NCBI RefSeq assembly: GCF_936927845.1
Contig: NZ_CAKZHV010000059.1
Coordinates: 129,001 to 193,000 of the forward strand
DNA: 64,000 nt
DNA from: an uncultured Sphingomonas sp.
GTDB lineage: Bacteria; Pseudomonadota; Alphaproteobacteria; Sphingomonadales; Sphingomonadaceae
Direction: 5' to 3'
The notes below the pieces were generated by a model. It made no database searches. It was not told the origin of the DNA and was given only the letters and a program-made list of their open reading frames with translations. The translations under genes were made by a program, and so were the position numbers. Shown here piece by piece: positions 1 to 8,589 of the stretch; positions within the stretch are counted from its first letter, which is position 1, and each line of letters starts with the position of its first letter.

Positions 1-1236
1 CTGCTGGCTGCCATCCGCCGGCGATACCGCGACCAGTTGCCCGCGCGAGTTGGTCAGCCACAATCGCTCACCCGCCAGCACCGGGCCGAACCAGGTGTAG
101 GCGTTCTCGCGCTTCTTCTCGTTCTTGAACGCCGGCAATTGGCCGATCCAGCGCACCTTGCCGTTGGCGCGCGACAGGCTGACGACGCGCGCGTCGTCGG
201 TGACGACGAACAGCCACTCGCCCGCCAGCCACGGCGTCGAGATGCCGGCGAAATTCTGCTCCCACAACCGCTGGCCGGTGCCGAGGTCGAGCGACACCAT
301 GCGCCCGCCCTCACCGATCGCGTAGACGCGGCCGTTCTCGATCACCGCGTCGGCGTTGATGTCGGCGAGGCTCGACACCGAGGTCGAGATCGCGGTGCGC
401 GACAGGGCGTCCTGCCACAGATTGCGCCCGTTCTCGTAACGATAGGCGTTCAGTTCACCCGAGGAGAAGCCCGCCACGATCGTGCCCGAACTCGCCGCGG
501 GCGCCGCGACGCCGAACAGCCCCTGCGTTTCCAGGCTGGCGCTCTGCGTCCACACGACCTTGCCGTCGGCCTGGTCGAGCGCGAAGATCTGATTGTCCTG
601 GCTCAGCACATAAACCTGGCCGTTCGCGAGCGTCGGCGCGCCGCGCAGCGGGCCGCCGGGCTTGGCGCGCCACAATTGCTTGCCGTCCGCCGCGTTGAAC
701 GCGACCACGTCGCCCAGGCCATCGGTCGCATAGACCTTGCCATCGTCGTAGCTGGCGCCGCCGCCGAAGCGTGCCGCGCGGTTGTTGTCGCCCTCGGGCA
801 CGGCGGCGGTCCACAGCTTCGCACCCGTGTCGGCGGCAAAGGCGTGCAACGTCGCATCGACGTCGACCACGAACAGCTTGTTCTCGGCGACGACCGGCGC
901 GGCGCCCAGGCGCTGGCGGTTGCTGCCGCCGTCGATCTGCGCGGTCCACGCCCGCGTCGGCGAGGCGGCGAGTGCCAGATGCCCCATCGACTTGTCCGCG
1001 CTGCCGCCCGACTGCGACCAATCGGTATTCACCTCGGGCGTCGGCAGCAGCACCTGAACGCTGGCGAGCGACGGGTCGATCTCGGCGCGGTTCTCGGATG
1101 CCAGGATCGACACGCGATTGCCGACCGTCGGCGTTTTCTTGGGCGAACCCTTGAACACGCCGCATCCGCCCAGTGTCAGCGCGATGCTCAGCGCAACGGG
1201 GCCCAGCGCAACGCGCGCCGCCTTGCCAACCTTCAT
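1..1236 (-). CDS. bamB: Outer membrane assembly lipoprotein BamB (3' end cut by window edge)
   Basis: Periplasm-facing lipoprotein of the BAM complex that folds beta-barrels into the outer membrane. The reading frame is open from the ATG at 1234-1236 to the left edge (412 codons seen), so the last blades are missing. It starts with a lipoprotein signal (MKVGKAARVALGPVALS...) and a lipobox LGGC with Cys25. The body has repeated PQQ-type blades, such as GKVVWT, GQRLWEQ and GKVRWIG, each with an aromatic after the turn, as expected for an eight-bladed propeller. The start overlaps the stop of the upstream YfgM-like gene by 4 nt (ATGA), so the two are translationally coupled; this pair is a common gene neighbourhood. 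I am confident of the family. Confidence 0.9.
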   Translation of the reverse strand, partial: MKVGKAARVALGPVALSIALTLGGCGVFKGSPKKTPTVGNRVSILASENRAEIDPSLASVQVLLPTPEVNTDWSQSGGSADKSMGHLALAASPTRAWTAQIDGGSNRQRLGAAPVVAENKLFVVDVDATLHAFAADTGAKLWTAAVPEGDNNRAARFGGGASYDDGKVYATDGLGDVVAFNAADGKQLWRAKPGGPLRGAPTLANGQVYVLSQDNQIFALDQADGKVVWTQSASLETQGLFGVAAPAASSGTIVAGFSSGELNAYRYENGRNLWQDALSRTAISTSVSSLADINADAVIENGRVYAIGEGGRMVSLDLGTGQRLWEQNFAGISTPWLAGEWLFVVTDDARVVSLSRANGKVRWIGQLPAFKNEKKRENAYTWFGPVLAGERLWLTNSRGQLVAVSPADGSQQ

Positions 1237-1943
1237 TCCGTCATGCCCCTGCTGGCCGCGACATCCTGCGGCAGTGCGTCGATCCCCAATACACCCGCCA
1301 TCTGAACCGCACGTTGACGCAGCGACGCGGGCACCGTCTTGTTCCGCGCGATCCGCGCAAAGGTCTGCCCGGCGAGGTCGCGCTTGCCTTGCGCCAGATA
1401 GGCCGCGCCGACCATCTCGCCCGCGCTACCCATATAGGCGCTGCCCTGCACGCTCAGCGGACTCAGTCGCTGGATCACCACGTCGGGCTTGAGCGTGTCA
1501 TATTCGGCCGCGGTCTGGCGGATCAGCGCGAGGTCGCGGAACGGCTTGGCGATGCTCGTGTCGTTGGCCACGGTGGCGAACTTGGCCGCGGCGCCCTTCA
1601 GGTCGTTCTTGGCAAGCAGCACGTCGCCTTGCGAGAACAAGGCGAGCGTCCGGTACCCGTCGCGCTTCGATTGCGCGAGCTCGGCCAGCGGCTTGGCCGC
1701 GCCGTTGAAGTCGTTCGCGCCCAGGTAATCGTAGGCGGTCTGGAGCGTTTCGCCCTCCTTCTCCGCCGCCACGCGCGCCCGGTGCTGCCAGAACAGATAG
1801 CCGGCAAAGGCGACGAGCAGCGCAACCACCGCGATCACGATCACGCGGCCGTAGCGCTGCCACAGGCCGATCATCTGATCGCGACGATATTCCTCGTCGA
1901 CCTCGCGCAGGAACGCCTGATTATTCTGCGGCGTCAGGGCCAC
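1233..1943 (-). CDS. YfgM-like tetratricopeptide membrane protein
   Basis: About 236 residues: a short cytoplasmic N-terminus, one membrane segment (VIVIAVVALLVAFAGYLFW) and a helical TPR-like periplasmic domain rich in Ala and Leu. This is the layout of YfgM, an ancillary SecYEG subunit that works with periplasmic chaperones. I chose the GTG at 1943 because a GGAG lies 6 nt before it; a GTG at 1955 is in frame four codons further up but has a weak ribosome site. It sits directly ahead of bamB with a 4-nt overlap, which fits an outer-membrane protein biogenesis role. The role is inferred from family and context. Confidence 0.8.
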   Translation of the reverse strand: MALTPQNNQAFLREVDEEYRRDQMIGLWQRYGRVIVIAVVALLVAFAGYLFWQHRARVAAEKEGETLQTAYDYLGANDFNGAAKPLAELAQSKRDGYRTLALFSQGDVLLAKNDLKGAAAKFATVANDTSIAKPFRDLALIRQTAAEYDTLKPDVVIQRLSPLSVQGSAYMGSAGEMVGAAYLAQGKRDLAGQTFARIARNKTVPASLRQRAVQMAGVLGIDALPQDVAASRGMTE

Positions 1944-2016
1944 GTCTTGCTCCACATGCTCGTCGAAAGTCGCGGCGGCTTAGCCGCTCGTCCGCTGAAA
2001 CGAAAGGGGCGCTGCC

Positions 2017-2895
2017 TCAACCTTTGGGGGCGTAGGTCTGCTCGGCCGTGGGAAAGGTGCGCGCGCGAACCTCCGCGGCATATGTTTCCACGCGTTCGGA
2101 GACATAGCCTGCCAGGTCGCCGTAACGTTTGACGAAACGCGGCGTGCGCTCGAACAACCCCAGCATGTCCTCCGCGACCAGCACCTGCCCGTCGCAATCT
2201 GCCGAGGCGCCGATGCCGATCGTCGGCACCGCGATGCTGCGCGTGATCGCCTGCGCGATCGGCTCCACCACACCCTCGATCACCACCGCGAACGCACCCG
2301 CCGCGGCAATGGCCTGCGCGTCCGACACGATCTTCTGCGCCTCCGCCTCCGATCGCCCGCGCGCGCCATAGCCGCCGAGCGCATTGACCGCCTGCGGCGT
2401 CAGCCCGACGTGCCCGACGACGGGTATACCGCGTTCGGACAGGAACGCGACCGTCGGCGCCATCGCCGCGCCGCCTTCCAGCTTCACCGCCGCCGCGCCC
2501 GTTTCCTTCATCAGATACGCCGCGCTCTCGAACGCCTGCTGCGGCGACGCCTCGTAGCTGCCGAACGGCATGTCGATGACGACCACCGCGTGATAGCTGC
2601 CGCGCACCACCGCCGCACCATGCGCCGCCATCATCTGGAGCGTGACCGGCACCGTCGAGGGCAGCCCGTAGATCACCTGCCCCAGGCTGTCGCCGACCAG
2701 CAGCATGTCGCAATGCGGGTCGAGCAACTGCGCCATTCGCACGGTGTAGGCGGTCAGCATGACCAGCGGCTCACCCTTGCCGTCCGCGATCGCCGCCTTG
2801 CGCGCGCGCAAAGCCGGCACGGTCAGCCGCTTCATCGGCGCGGACACCGGCGTCGCGCGGCTGGTCGAGGTGTCGATGGTGAAGGTGGTGGACAT
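2017..2895 (-). CDS. panB: 3-methyl-2-oxobutanoate hydroxymethyltransferase (PanB)
   Basis: Transfers a hydroxymethyl group from methylene-tetrahydrofolate to 2-oxoisovalerate to make ketopantoate, the first committed step of pantothenate and CoA synthesis in the cytoplasm. The 292-residue protein shows the PanB hallmarks: TAYTVRMAQLLD, LVGDSLG (about residues 66-72), DMPFGSYE (108-115), KLEGG (138-142), and VIEGVVEP near the catalytic Glu. The ATG at 2895 has an AAGGAG four bases upstream and replaces a 17-residue longer reading. There is a poorly conserved leader of about 20 residues before MKRLTVPALR. No other pan gene is in the window; leuB near 63 kb uses the same precursor family. Confidence 0.96.
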   Translation of the reverse strand: MSTTFTIDTSTSRATPVSAPMKRLTVPALRARKAAIADGKGEPLVMLTAYTVRMAQLLDPHCDMLLVGDSLGQVIYGLPSTVPVTLQMMAAHGAAVVRGSYHAVVVIDMPFGSYEASPQQAFESAAYLMKETGAAAVKLEGGAAMAPTVAFLSERGIPVVGHVGLTPQAVNALGGYGARGRSEAEAQKIVSDAQAIAAAGAFAVVIEGVVEPIAQAITRSIAVPTIGIGASADCDGQVLVAEDMLGLFERTPRFVKRYGDLAGYVSERVETYAAEVRARTFPTAEQTYAPKG

Positions 2896-2917
2896 GGCTC
2901 TCCTTACGCGGGTGGCG

Positions 2918-3352
2918 TCACGCGATCCAGCCGCGCGCTCGGGCATGACGGGCGAGCCACACCGACAACGCCGCGACGGCGACGATCACCAGCGGAAAGA
3001 ATGCGGTCGACGCGCCCTTCACCGCGACGATGTCGCTGGTCGCGAACAGCCAGCCGAACTGGATCACGACGCCGATCAGCGACAAGGTGGTCAGCGGAAC
3101 CGCGAGCACCGATCGTGCCAGCAGCGCGACTGCGCCGAGCAACCCGCATCCGACCGCTACCGCGTAAACCGCATTGTACCATACCGGCAGCAACGCGTAG
3201 AGCGCGCGGTCATAGTCGCTCGCCGGCCCCATTGCGTCGGCGCCGAGCCGGAACTGCTGCACGCAGGCGTAGCAGCCGGCCAGCGCCCAGAGCAGCAGCA
3301 CGACCGACACGACGCGAAACCACGTCGGCGAACGCGTTGGCCGGTGATCCAT
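2918..3352 (-). CDS. Small four-helix inner-membrane protein, unknown function
   Basis: 144 residues with four predicted membrane helices, roughly residues 12-32, 55-80, 82-104 and 115-135, a short charged N-terminus and a basic C-terminal tail (RHARARG). I do not recognise a characterised family; similar small sphingomonad proteins are usually left as hypothetical. It starts from an ATG and ends 22 nt before the panB start, so it may share the panB transcript. Nothing in the sequence shows a substrate. Confidence 0.65.
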   Translation of the reverse strand: MDHRPTRSPTWFRVVSVVLLLWALAGCYACVQQFRLGADAMGPASDYDRALYALLPVWYNAVYAVAVGCGLLGAVALLARSVLAVPLTTLSLIGVVIQFGWLFATSDIVAVKGASTAFFPLVIVAVAALSVWLARHARARGWIA

Positions 3353-3404
3353 CTTCGCCTCCCCTTTTCGCGCGCATCCTGCGACGGCCGGGGCGGCGAT
3401 GCAA

Positions 3405-3758
3405 TCAACCGAACAGCGCGGCGTAGCGATCGGGCTTGAACCCCACCTCGGTCCGCTCGCCCGCGATCAGTACCGGGCGCTTGATCATGCCGGGCTGCGC
3501 CAGCATCAGCGCGGCCGCGCGCGCACGATCCAGGTCGGCGCGCTCCGCCTCGGGCAGCTTGCGAAAGGTGGTGCCCGCGCGGTTGAGCAGCACCTCCCAG
3601 CCGACGCGGTCGATCAACGTGTCGAGCAGCGCGCGGTCGAGGCCGTTCTTGCGGTAATCGTGGAACGAGTAGTCGACACCGTGCTCGGATAGCCACGTCC
3701 GCGCCTTCTTGATCGTGTCGCAGTTCGGGATGCCGTACATTGTTGTCGGCACAGTCAT
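3405..3758 (-). CDS. ArsC/Spx-family protein (YffB-like reductase)
   Basis: 117 residues with a thioredoxin-like ArsC fold. The N-terminus TMYGIPNCDTIKKARTWL carries the single redox Cys of the CxxT/S type (NCDTIKKA), and the C-terminal half has the family KRPVLI segment that lines the glutathione site. These proteins are named arsenate reductase-like, but the YffB group is better described as a glutathione-dependent thiol reductase of uncertain substrate. The ATG at 3758 follows a strong GGAGGAG by 5-6 nt; a TTG five codons earlier lies over that ribosome site and is less likely. There are no arsenic genes nearby, so arsenate is not implied. Confidence 0.85.
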   Translation of the reverse strand: MTVPTTMYGIPNCDTIKKARTWLSEHGVDYSFHDYRKNGLDRALLDTLIDRVGWEVLLNRAGTTFRKLPEAERADLDRARAAALMLAQPGMIKRPVLIAGERTEVGFKPDRYAALFG

Positions 3759-3837
3759 CGTCCACTCCTCCAAGTACGCCCGCTCGCGCGGCCGAGTAAA
3801 CCGGGCGAGCAGCCCCCGGCTGCTCGTTCTTCCCGGT

Positions 3838-5394
3838 TTACTCCCATTCGATCGTGCCCGGCGGCTTGGAGGTATAATCGTAGGTTACGCGGTTGACGCC
3901 GCGCACCTCGTTGACGATCCGCGTCGACACGCGCGCCATGAACCCGCCCGGAAACTCGAATGCCTGCGCGGTCATGCCGTCGGTCGAGGTGACCGCACGC
4001 AGCGCCAATACCGAATCGTACGTCCGCCCGTCGCCCATCACCCCAACCGAGCGCACCGGCAGCAGCACTGCGAACGCCTGCCAGATCGCATCATACAGCC
4101 CGGCGTTGCGGATTTCCTCCAGGTAGATCGCGTCTGCCTTGCGCAGGATGTCGCAGCGCTCCTTGGTGACCTCGCCGGGTATCCGGATCGCGAGGCCGGG
4201 TCCCGGGAACGGGTGTCGCCCGACGAAATGCTCGGGCAGCCCCAGCTCGCGCCCCAGCTCGCGGACCTCGTCCTTGAACAATTCGCGAAGCGGCTCGACC
4301 AGCTTCATGTTCATGCGCTCGGGCAAGCCACCGACATTGTGGTGGCTCTTGATCGTCACCGACGGTCCGCCGGTGAAGCTGACGCTCTCGATCACGTCGG
4401 GGTATAGCGTGCCCTGCGCCAGGAAATCCGCGCCGCCGATCTTCTTCGCCTCGTCCTCGAACACTTCGATGAAGGTCTTGCCGATGAACTTGCGCTTCGC
4501 CTCCGGGTCGGTGACGCCGGCGAGCCCGCCCATGAAGAGCGCCTCCGCATTCACGTGGACCAGCGGGATGTTGTACGCGCCGCGGAACAGCGACACGACC
4601 TGCTCGGCCTCACCGCTGCGCATCAGGCCGTGGTCGACGAACACGCAGGTCAATTGATCGCCGATCGCCTCGTGGATCAACACCGCGGCCACCGCCGAGT
4701 CGACGCCGCCCGACAGCCCGCAGATGACGCGACCCGAGCCGACCTGTTCGCGGATCTCCGCGATCTTCGTCTCGCGGAACTCCGCCATCGTCCAGTCGCC
4801 GGCAAGGCCGCAGACGTGGCGCGCGAAATTGGCGATCAGCTTGGCGCCATCGGGCGTGTGAACGACCTCCGGGTGGAACTGCACGCCGTAGAAGCGGCGT
4901 TCCTCGTCGGCGACCATCGCGAAAGGCGCGCCTTCCGAGGTCGCGACCGGCGTGAAGCCGGGCGGCAGCGCGTCGACCTTGTCGCCGTGGCTCATCCACA
5001 CCTGATGGCGCGAGCCAATCTCCCACAAGCCGTCGAACAAGGCGCACTCGGCCTTCACGTCGAGCATCGCGTGACCGAACTCGCCACCGTCGCCCGAGAT
5101 CACGACGTTGCCGCCCAGCTGCGTGCTCATCAACTGCTGGCCGTAACAGATGCCCAGGATCGGCACGCCCGCCTCGAACAGATGCTGCGGCGCGCGCGGG
5201 CTATGCTCCAGCGTGACCGAAGCCGGTCCACCCGACAGGATGATCCCCTTGGGCTGCATCCGCTCGAACGCCTCGGCGGCGGTGTTGAACGGCGCGACCT
5301 CGCTATAGACGCCCGCCTCGCGCACGCGGCGCGCGATCAACTGGGTCACCTGGCTGCCGAAATCGATGATGAGGATACTGTCGGGATGCTCCAT
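3838..5394 (-). CDS. guaA: GMP synthase, glutamine-hydrolysing (GuaA)
   Basis: Converts XMP to GMP with ATP and glutamine, the last step of guanine nucleotide synthesis. The 518-residue protein has the class I glutamine amidotransferase domain first: oxyanion GGPAS at 55-59, nucleophile Cys83 in GICYGQQ, His174/Glu176 in FHPEVV. The ATP pyrophosphatase follows with the P-loop LSGGVDSAV (227-235), then the dimerisation domain ending in the family tail SKPPGTIEWE. The ATG at 5394 (MEHPDS...) is preferred over a 21-codon longer frame because it matches the normal domain start. Length is typical (E. coli 525). Confidence 0.97.
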   Translation of the reverse strand: MEHPDSILIIDFGSQVTQLIARRVREAGVYSEVAPFNTAAEAFERMQPKGIILSGGPASVTLEHSPRAPQHLFEAGVPILGICYGQQLMSTQLGGNVVISGDGGEFGHAMLDVKAECALFDGLWEIGSRHQVWMSHGDKVDALPPGFTPVATSEGAPFAMVADEERRFYGVQFHPEVVHTPDGAKLIANFARHVCGLAGDWTMAEFRETKIAEIREQVGSGRVICGLSGGVDSAVAAVLIHEAIGDQLTCVFVDHGLMRSGEAEQVVSLFRGAYNIPLVHVNAEALFMGGLAGVTDPEAKRKFIGKTFIEVFEDEAKKIGGADFLAQGTLYPDVIESVSFTGGPSVTIKSHHNVGGLPERMNMKLVEPLRELFKDEVRELGRELGLPEHFVGRHPFPGPGLAIRIPGEVTKERCDILRKADAIYLEEIRNAGLYDAIWQAFAVLLPVRSVGVMGDGRTYDSVLALRAVTSTDGMTAQAFEFPGGFMARVSTRIVNEVRGVNRVTYDYTSKPPGTIEWE

Positions 5395-5520
5395 CCGCGC
5401 GCGTGTAGCGACTGCGCGCCCCGCGTGGAAGGTCGCAAAGGTCACACCCCCACGCACGCGAGAGGTCTCTGATGAGAAACGCGGACAGCTCGAGGAGCGA
5501 TCGCGCGGAAAGGAAAGCCG

Positions 5521-6150
5521 CTAGGCCAACCGCGCGGTGAACAATGCCGCCCCGAACGCGACGAAGATCGCGCCCGTCACGCGGTCGAACACGCGTCGTA
5601 CGCTCGCCCGCGCCATGTAGCGCGACAACGACCGGCCACCGAGCGCATAGGCCGCGTACCACAGGCACTCCATCGCGACGAACGTCACGACCAGAACCGC
5701 GAACTGCGGCGCCTGCGGCGCGGTGCGTGACACGAACTGCGGCAGGAACGCCGCGGCGAACAGGATCAGCTTGGGATTGCTGATCCCGATGGCGAAGCCG
5801 CCGCGAAACAGCGCGCGCCGCGACACCGTCTTCGGCAGCGTTCCCGTGCCCACATCGACCGGAGCCTCGTCGCTGCGCCACGCCTTGATGCCCAGGTAGA
5901 TCAGGTATGCGACACCGGCGTAGCGCAGCACGTCGAACGCGCCGGGGATCGCGCGCAGCAACGTCGTCAACCCCGTTGCAGCGGCGGCGAGCACGATCAG
6001 CATCGCCGACAGACACCCGGCCATCGCGAAGGTCGTGCGACGCACGCCGACCTCGACGCTGCGTGACAGGATGTGGAGCATGTTGGGGCCGGGCGTGCCG
6101 CACAGCAGAAACACCGCAACGACGAACAGCCACCAGGTGTGAAGCGTCAT
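5521..6150 (-). CDS. LysE/RhtB-family amino acid exporter
   Basis: 209-residue inner-membrane protein with five to six hydrophobic helices. The N-terminal family signature GTPGPNMLHIL is present, followed by GCLSAMLIVLAAAATG and the internal AYLIYLGIKAWRS stretch seen in RhtB/LeuE-type exporters of amino acids or homoserine lactones. The ATG at 6150 follows AAGGGG by about 6 nt. The gene is downstream of the rplQ terminator hairpin and so is probably transcribed on its own. The substrate cannot be told from sequence. Confidence 0.88.
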   Translation of the reverse strand: MTLHTWWLFVVAVFLLCGTPGPNMLHILSRSVEVGVRRTTFAMAGCLSAMLIVLAAAATGLTTLLRAIPGAFDVLRYAGVAYLIYLGIKAWRSDEAPVDVGTGTLPKTVSRRALFRGGFAIGISNPKLILFAAAFLPQFVSRTAPQAPQFAVLVVTFVAMECLWYAAYALGGRSLSRYMARASVRRVFDRVTGAIFVAFGAALFTARLA

Positions 6151-6175
6151 GGCAATCCCCTTGCTTCGACAAGAG

Positions 6176-6205
6176 AAAGGCCGCTCCATCGCTGGAGCGG
6201 CCTTT
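6176..6205 (-). terminator. Terminator-type hairpin after rplQ
   Basis: A perfect 12-bp stem (AAAGGCCGCTCC with GGAGCGGCCTTT) around a 6-nt loop. On the minus strand it follows rplQ by about 100 nt and closes the ribosomal superoperon. The T-run is short (CTTTCTCTT), so it could act together with Rho or act on both strands. Confidence 0.75.
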
Positions 6206-6306
6206 CGTGTCAGCCCTGCCGCGGCGTAGCCGCGTCGTCAGTCGGCGCGCTGCGCCGCTGACCGGCCTTGAGCGTCTCGTGACTAGCTTGCGCTACTCAC
6301 GTGCGC

Positions 6307-6729
6307 TCATGCGGCGTCGTCATAGTCCTCGTCCGCCATCACCGGGCCCGAGTCCTGCCCCTTCGCCGACACGTCGCGGTCGACGAACTCGATGATCGCC
6401 ATCGGCGACGCGTCCGATGCGCGGATGCCCGCCTTGATGATGCGGGTGTAACCGCCGTTGCGCGACGCGTAGCGGGTCGCCAGCGTGTCGAACAGCTTCA
6501 CCAGCTGCGCGTCGTCGAGCAGGCGCGCGTGCGCCAGACGACGGTTCGACAGGCCGCCCTTCTTGCCGAGCGTGACCAGCTTCTCGATGTACGGACGAAG
6601 CTCTTTCGCCTTGGCGACGGTGGTGGTGATCTGCTCGTGCTTGATCAGCGCGGCCGACATGTTGCGGAACAGCGCCTGGCGGTGAGCCGAGGTACGCTGG
6701 AGCTTACGACCGCCTACACGGTGACGCAT
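6307..6729 (-). CDS. rplQ: 50S ribosomal protein L17
   Basis: Lines the peptide exit tunnel region of the large subunit. The start MRHRVGGRKLQRTSAHRQAL is the conserved L17 N-terminus, and LVTLGKKGGL and GGYTRIIK mark the rest of the domain. At 140 residues it is longer than E. coli L17 (127) because of an acidic C-terminal tail (MADEDYDDAA), common in alphaproteobacteria. It is the last gene of the alpha operon, separated from rpoA by 215 nt that contain three hairpins. Confidence 0.97.
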   Translation of the reverse strand: MRHRVGGRKLQRTSAHRQALFRNMSAALIKHEQITTTVAKAKELRPYIEKLVTLGKKGGLSNRRLAHARLLDDAQLVKLFDTLATRYASRNGGYTRIIKAGIRASDASPMAIIEFVDRDVSAKGQDSGPVMADEDYDDAA

Positions 6730-6809
6730 GGTGTATTCCTTCTCGTTCGTCAGGGGGCCGTGCGAGGTACCCCGGGCCTGGTGGGACGGTGGGCCACCGA
6801 TTGTCCGTC

Positions 6810-6894
6810 GCTCCCCGGGAGGGAGCCCTGTTCGTTGCGGCCGGGACGCGGAAGTGAATTCCGCGTCGTCGGTCGGATCGGCGCACCCGATCCG
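6810..6894 (-). promoter_or_regulatory. Three tandem hairpins in the rpoA-rplQ gap
   Basis: The 215-nt gap between rpoA and rplQ holds three perfect short stems: GCTCCC/GGGAGC (6810-6826), GACGCGGAA/TTCCGCGTC with a 5-nt loop (6845-6867), and CGGATCGG/CCGATCCG with a 5-nt loop (6874-6894). None has a T-run, so they look like mRNA stabilising or processing structures rather than terminators. The middle stem recurs exactly between fusA and tuf (23737-23759). Function is inferred only from position. Confidence 0.55.
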
Positions 6895-6944
6895 CCGGCC
6901 GAGCTGTCGCCGTCTTCAGCGTAGCGTCGCTACGCCGATGCGGC

Positions 6945-8009
6945 TCAGCCCATGATTTCCTGCTCAAGCTTCTTGGCCATTTCCTCGATGTTCTCGGGCG
7001 GCCAGCCGGGGATCTCCATGCCGAGGCGCAGCCCCATGCTGGAGAGCACCTCCTTGATCTCGTTGAGCGACTTGCGGCCGAAGTTCGGCGTGCGCAGCAT
7101 CTCGGCCTCGGTCTTGCCGACCAGATCGCCGATATAGATGATGTTGTCGTTCTTGAGGCAGTTGGCCGAACGCACCGACAGTTCGAGCTCGTCGACCTTC
7201 TTGAGCAGGTAACGGTTGATCTGCGCGGTATCGCCCGCGACCTCGCCCGTGCTCGCCGCCGGCGCCGCGACGCCGACCGGCGCCGAACGCGTGACCGACG
7301 AATCGTCGAAGTGGACGAACAGCGCGAGCTGGTCCTGCAGGATGCGCCCGGCATAGCCGACCGCGTCCTCGGGCGTGACGGTGCCGTCGGTCTCGATCGT
7401 CAGCGTCAGCTTGTCATAGTCGAGGTCCTGACCGACGCGGGTCGGGTCGACCTTGTACGACACCTGGCGCACCGGCGAGTAGAGCGCGTCGACCGGGATC
7501 AGGCCGATCGGCGCGTCGGCCGAACGGTTCGCAGTCGCGGCGACATAGCCCTTACCCGTGTCGGCGGTCAGCTCCATGTTGAGCGTCGCGCCCTCGTCGA
7601 GGTGGCAGATCACCAGTTCGGGGTTCATCACCTCGATATCGCCCGACACCGCGATGTCGCCCGCCTTCACCTCGGCCGGACCGGTGGCGGAGAGCTGGAG
7701 CCGCTTCGGGCCCTCGCCCTGCATGCGGATCGCGATCTGCTTCACGTTCAGCACGATGTCGGTCACGTCCTCGCGGACGCCCGCCAGGCTGCTGAACTCG
7801 TGCAGAACGTTCTCGATCTTGATCGAGGTCACCGCCGCGCCCTGCAGGCTCGACAGCAGCACGCGCCGAAGCGCGTTGCCGAGCGTCAGGCCGAAGCCGC
7901 GCTCCAGTGGTTCGGCGATGAACGTCGCCTTGCGCTTCCCGTCGCCGCTCTTCTTCTCGAGGCCGCTGGGCTTCTTCAGTTCCTGCCAGTTCTTTGCATT
8001 GACAGACAA
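6945..8009 (-). CDS. rpoA: DNA-directed RNA polymerase alpha subunit
   Basis: 354-residue alpha subunit. The N-terminal dimerisation and assembly domain (about 1-230) contains FIAEPLERGFGLTLGNALRR and LSSLQGAAVTSIKI. The C-terminal domain (about 255-325), which binds UP elements and activators, contains ELSVRSANCLKNDNI and LVGKTEAEML. I place the start at the TTG at 8009 (TTG TCT GTC AAT GCA), preceded by AGGGGACGAG: SVNAKNWQELKKP is the normal sphingomonad N-terminus, and no ATG or GTG fits. A 15-codon upstream extension is possible but unsupported. It lies between rpsK and rplQ as in most bacteria. Confidence 0.96.
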   Translation of the reverse strand: MSVNAKNWQELKKPSGLEKKSGDGKRKATFIAEPLERGFGLTLGNALRRVLLSSLQGAAVTSIKIENVLHEFSSLAGVREDVTDIVLNVKQIAIRMQGEGPKRLQLSATGPAEVKAGDIAVSGDIEVMNPELVICHLDEGATLNMELTADTGKGYVAATANRSADAPIGLIPVDALYSPVRQVSYKVDPTRVGQDLDYDKLTLTIETDGTVTPEDAVGYAGRILQDQLALFVHFDDSSVTRSAPVGVAAPAASTGEVAGDTAQINRYLLKKVDELELSVRSANCLKNDNIIYIGDLVGKTEAEMLRTPNFGRKSLNEIKEVLSSMGLRLGMEIPGWPPENIEEMAKKLEQEIMG

Positions 8010-8100
8010 GATCTCGTCCCCTGGGGTTGGGCGGAGCGCGTGCGCACGCGACACCGCCTGGTAAGAAACGCGGCCACTCGTCAGCAGCCGCGCGAGAGCA

Positions 8101-8490
8101 TCAGACGCGGCGACGCTTGGACGGGCGAACGCCGTTGTGCGGGATCGAGGTCACGTCGCGGATCGACGTGATCTGGAAACCGACCGCCTGCAGCGCACGC
8201 AGCGCCGACTCGCGGCCCGAACCCGGACCCTTCACCTCGACCTCGAGCGTGCGAACGCCGTGCTCGGCGGCCTTCTTGCCCGCGTCCTCGGCCGCGACCT
8301 GCGCCGCATACGGGGTCGACTTGCGCGAACCCTTGAAGCCCATCATGCCGGCCGAGGACCAGCTGATCGCATTGCCCTGCGCGTCGGTGATGGTGATCAT
8401 GGTGTTGTTGAAGCTGGCGTTCACGTGCGCGACGCCCGCGGTGATGTTCTTGCGCTCGCGCCGACGAATGCGCTGCGGTGCCTGAGCCAT
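8101..8490 (-). CDS. rpsK: 30S ribosomal protein S11
   Basis: 129 residues, a platform protein of the small subunit next to the mRNA exit. The core AHVNASFNNTMITITD and the tail SIPHNGVRPSKRRRV are diagnostic. An ATG start follows the structured 100-nt spacer after rpsM, and rpoA follows after 91 nt. Length is the family norm. Confidence 0.98.
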   Translation of the reverse strand: MAQAPQRIRRRERKNITAGVAHVNASFNNTMITITDAQGNAISWSSAGMMGFKGSRKSTPYAAQVAAEDAGKKAAEHGVRTLEVEVKGPGSGRESALRALQAVGFQITSIRDVTSIPHNGVRPSKRRRV

Positions 8491-8521
8491 GTGGTAGTTC
8501 CTGACCTATATTCCAAGTGAC

Positions 8522-8568
8522 GCCGGCAGGCTGCGGAACCGCACCGTGACAGTGCGGGAGCCTCCGGC
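8522..8568 (-). promoter_or_regulatory. Extended hairpin between rpsM and rpsK
   Basis: A two-part stem-loop in the 99-nt spacer. The outer arms at 8522-8532 and 8559-8568 pair over 10 bp with one bulged base. The inner arms CCGCAC/GTGCGG (8539-8544, 8552-8557) close a 7-nt loop. On the minus strand it sits about 30-75 nt before the rpsK start. There is no T-run. It may separate translation or decay of rpsM from rpsK-rpoA; this is inference. Confidence 0.45.
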
Positions 8569-8589
8569 GGAGAAGTAAGCGCCCCGCGC

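Noticed and set aside
3405..3758. Arsenic resistance gene arsC
   Set aside because: The sequence is the YffB/Spx-like type and no other ars gene is nearby, so arsenate reduction should not be assumed.
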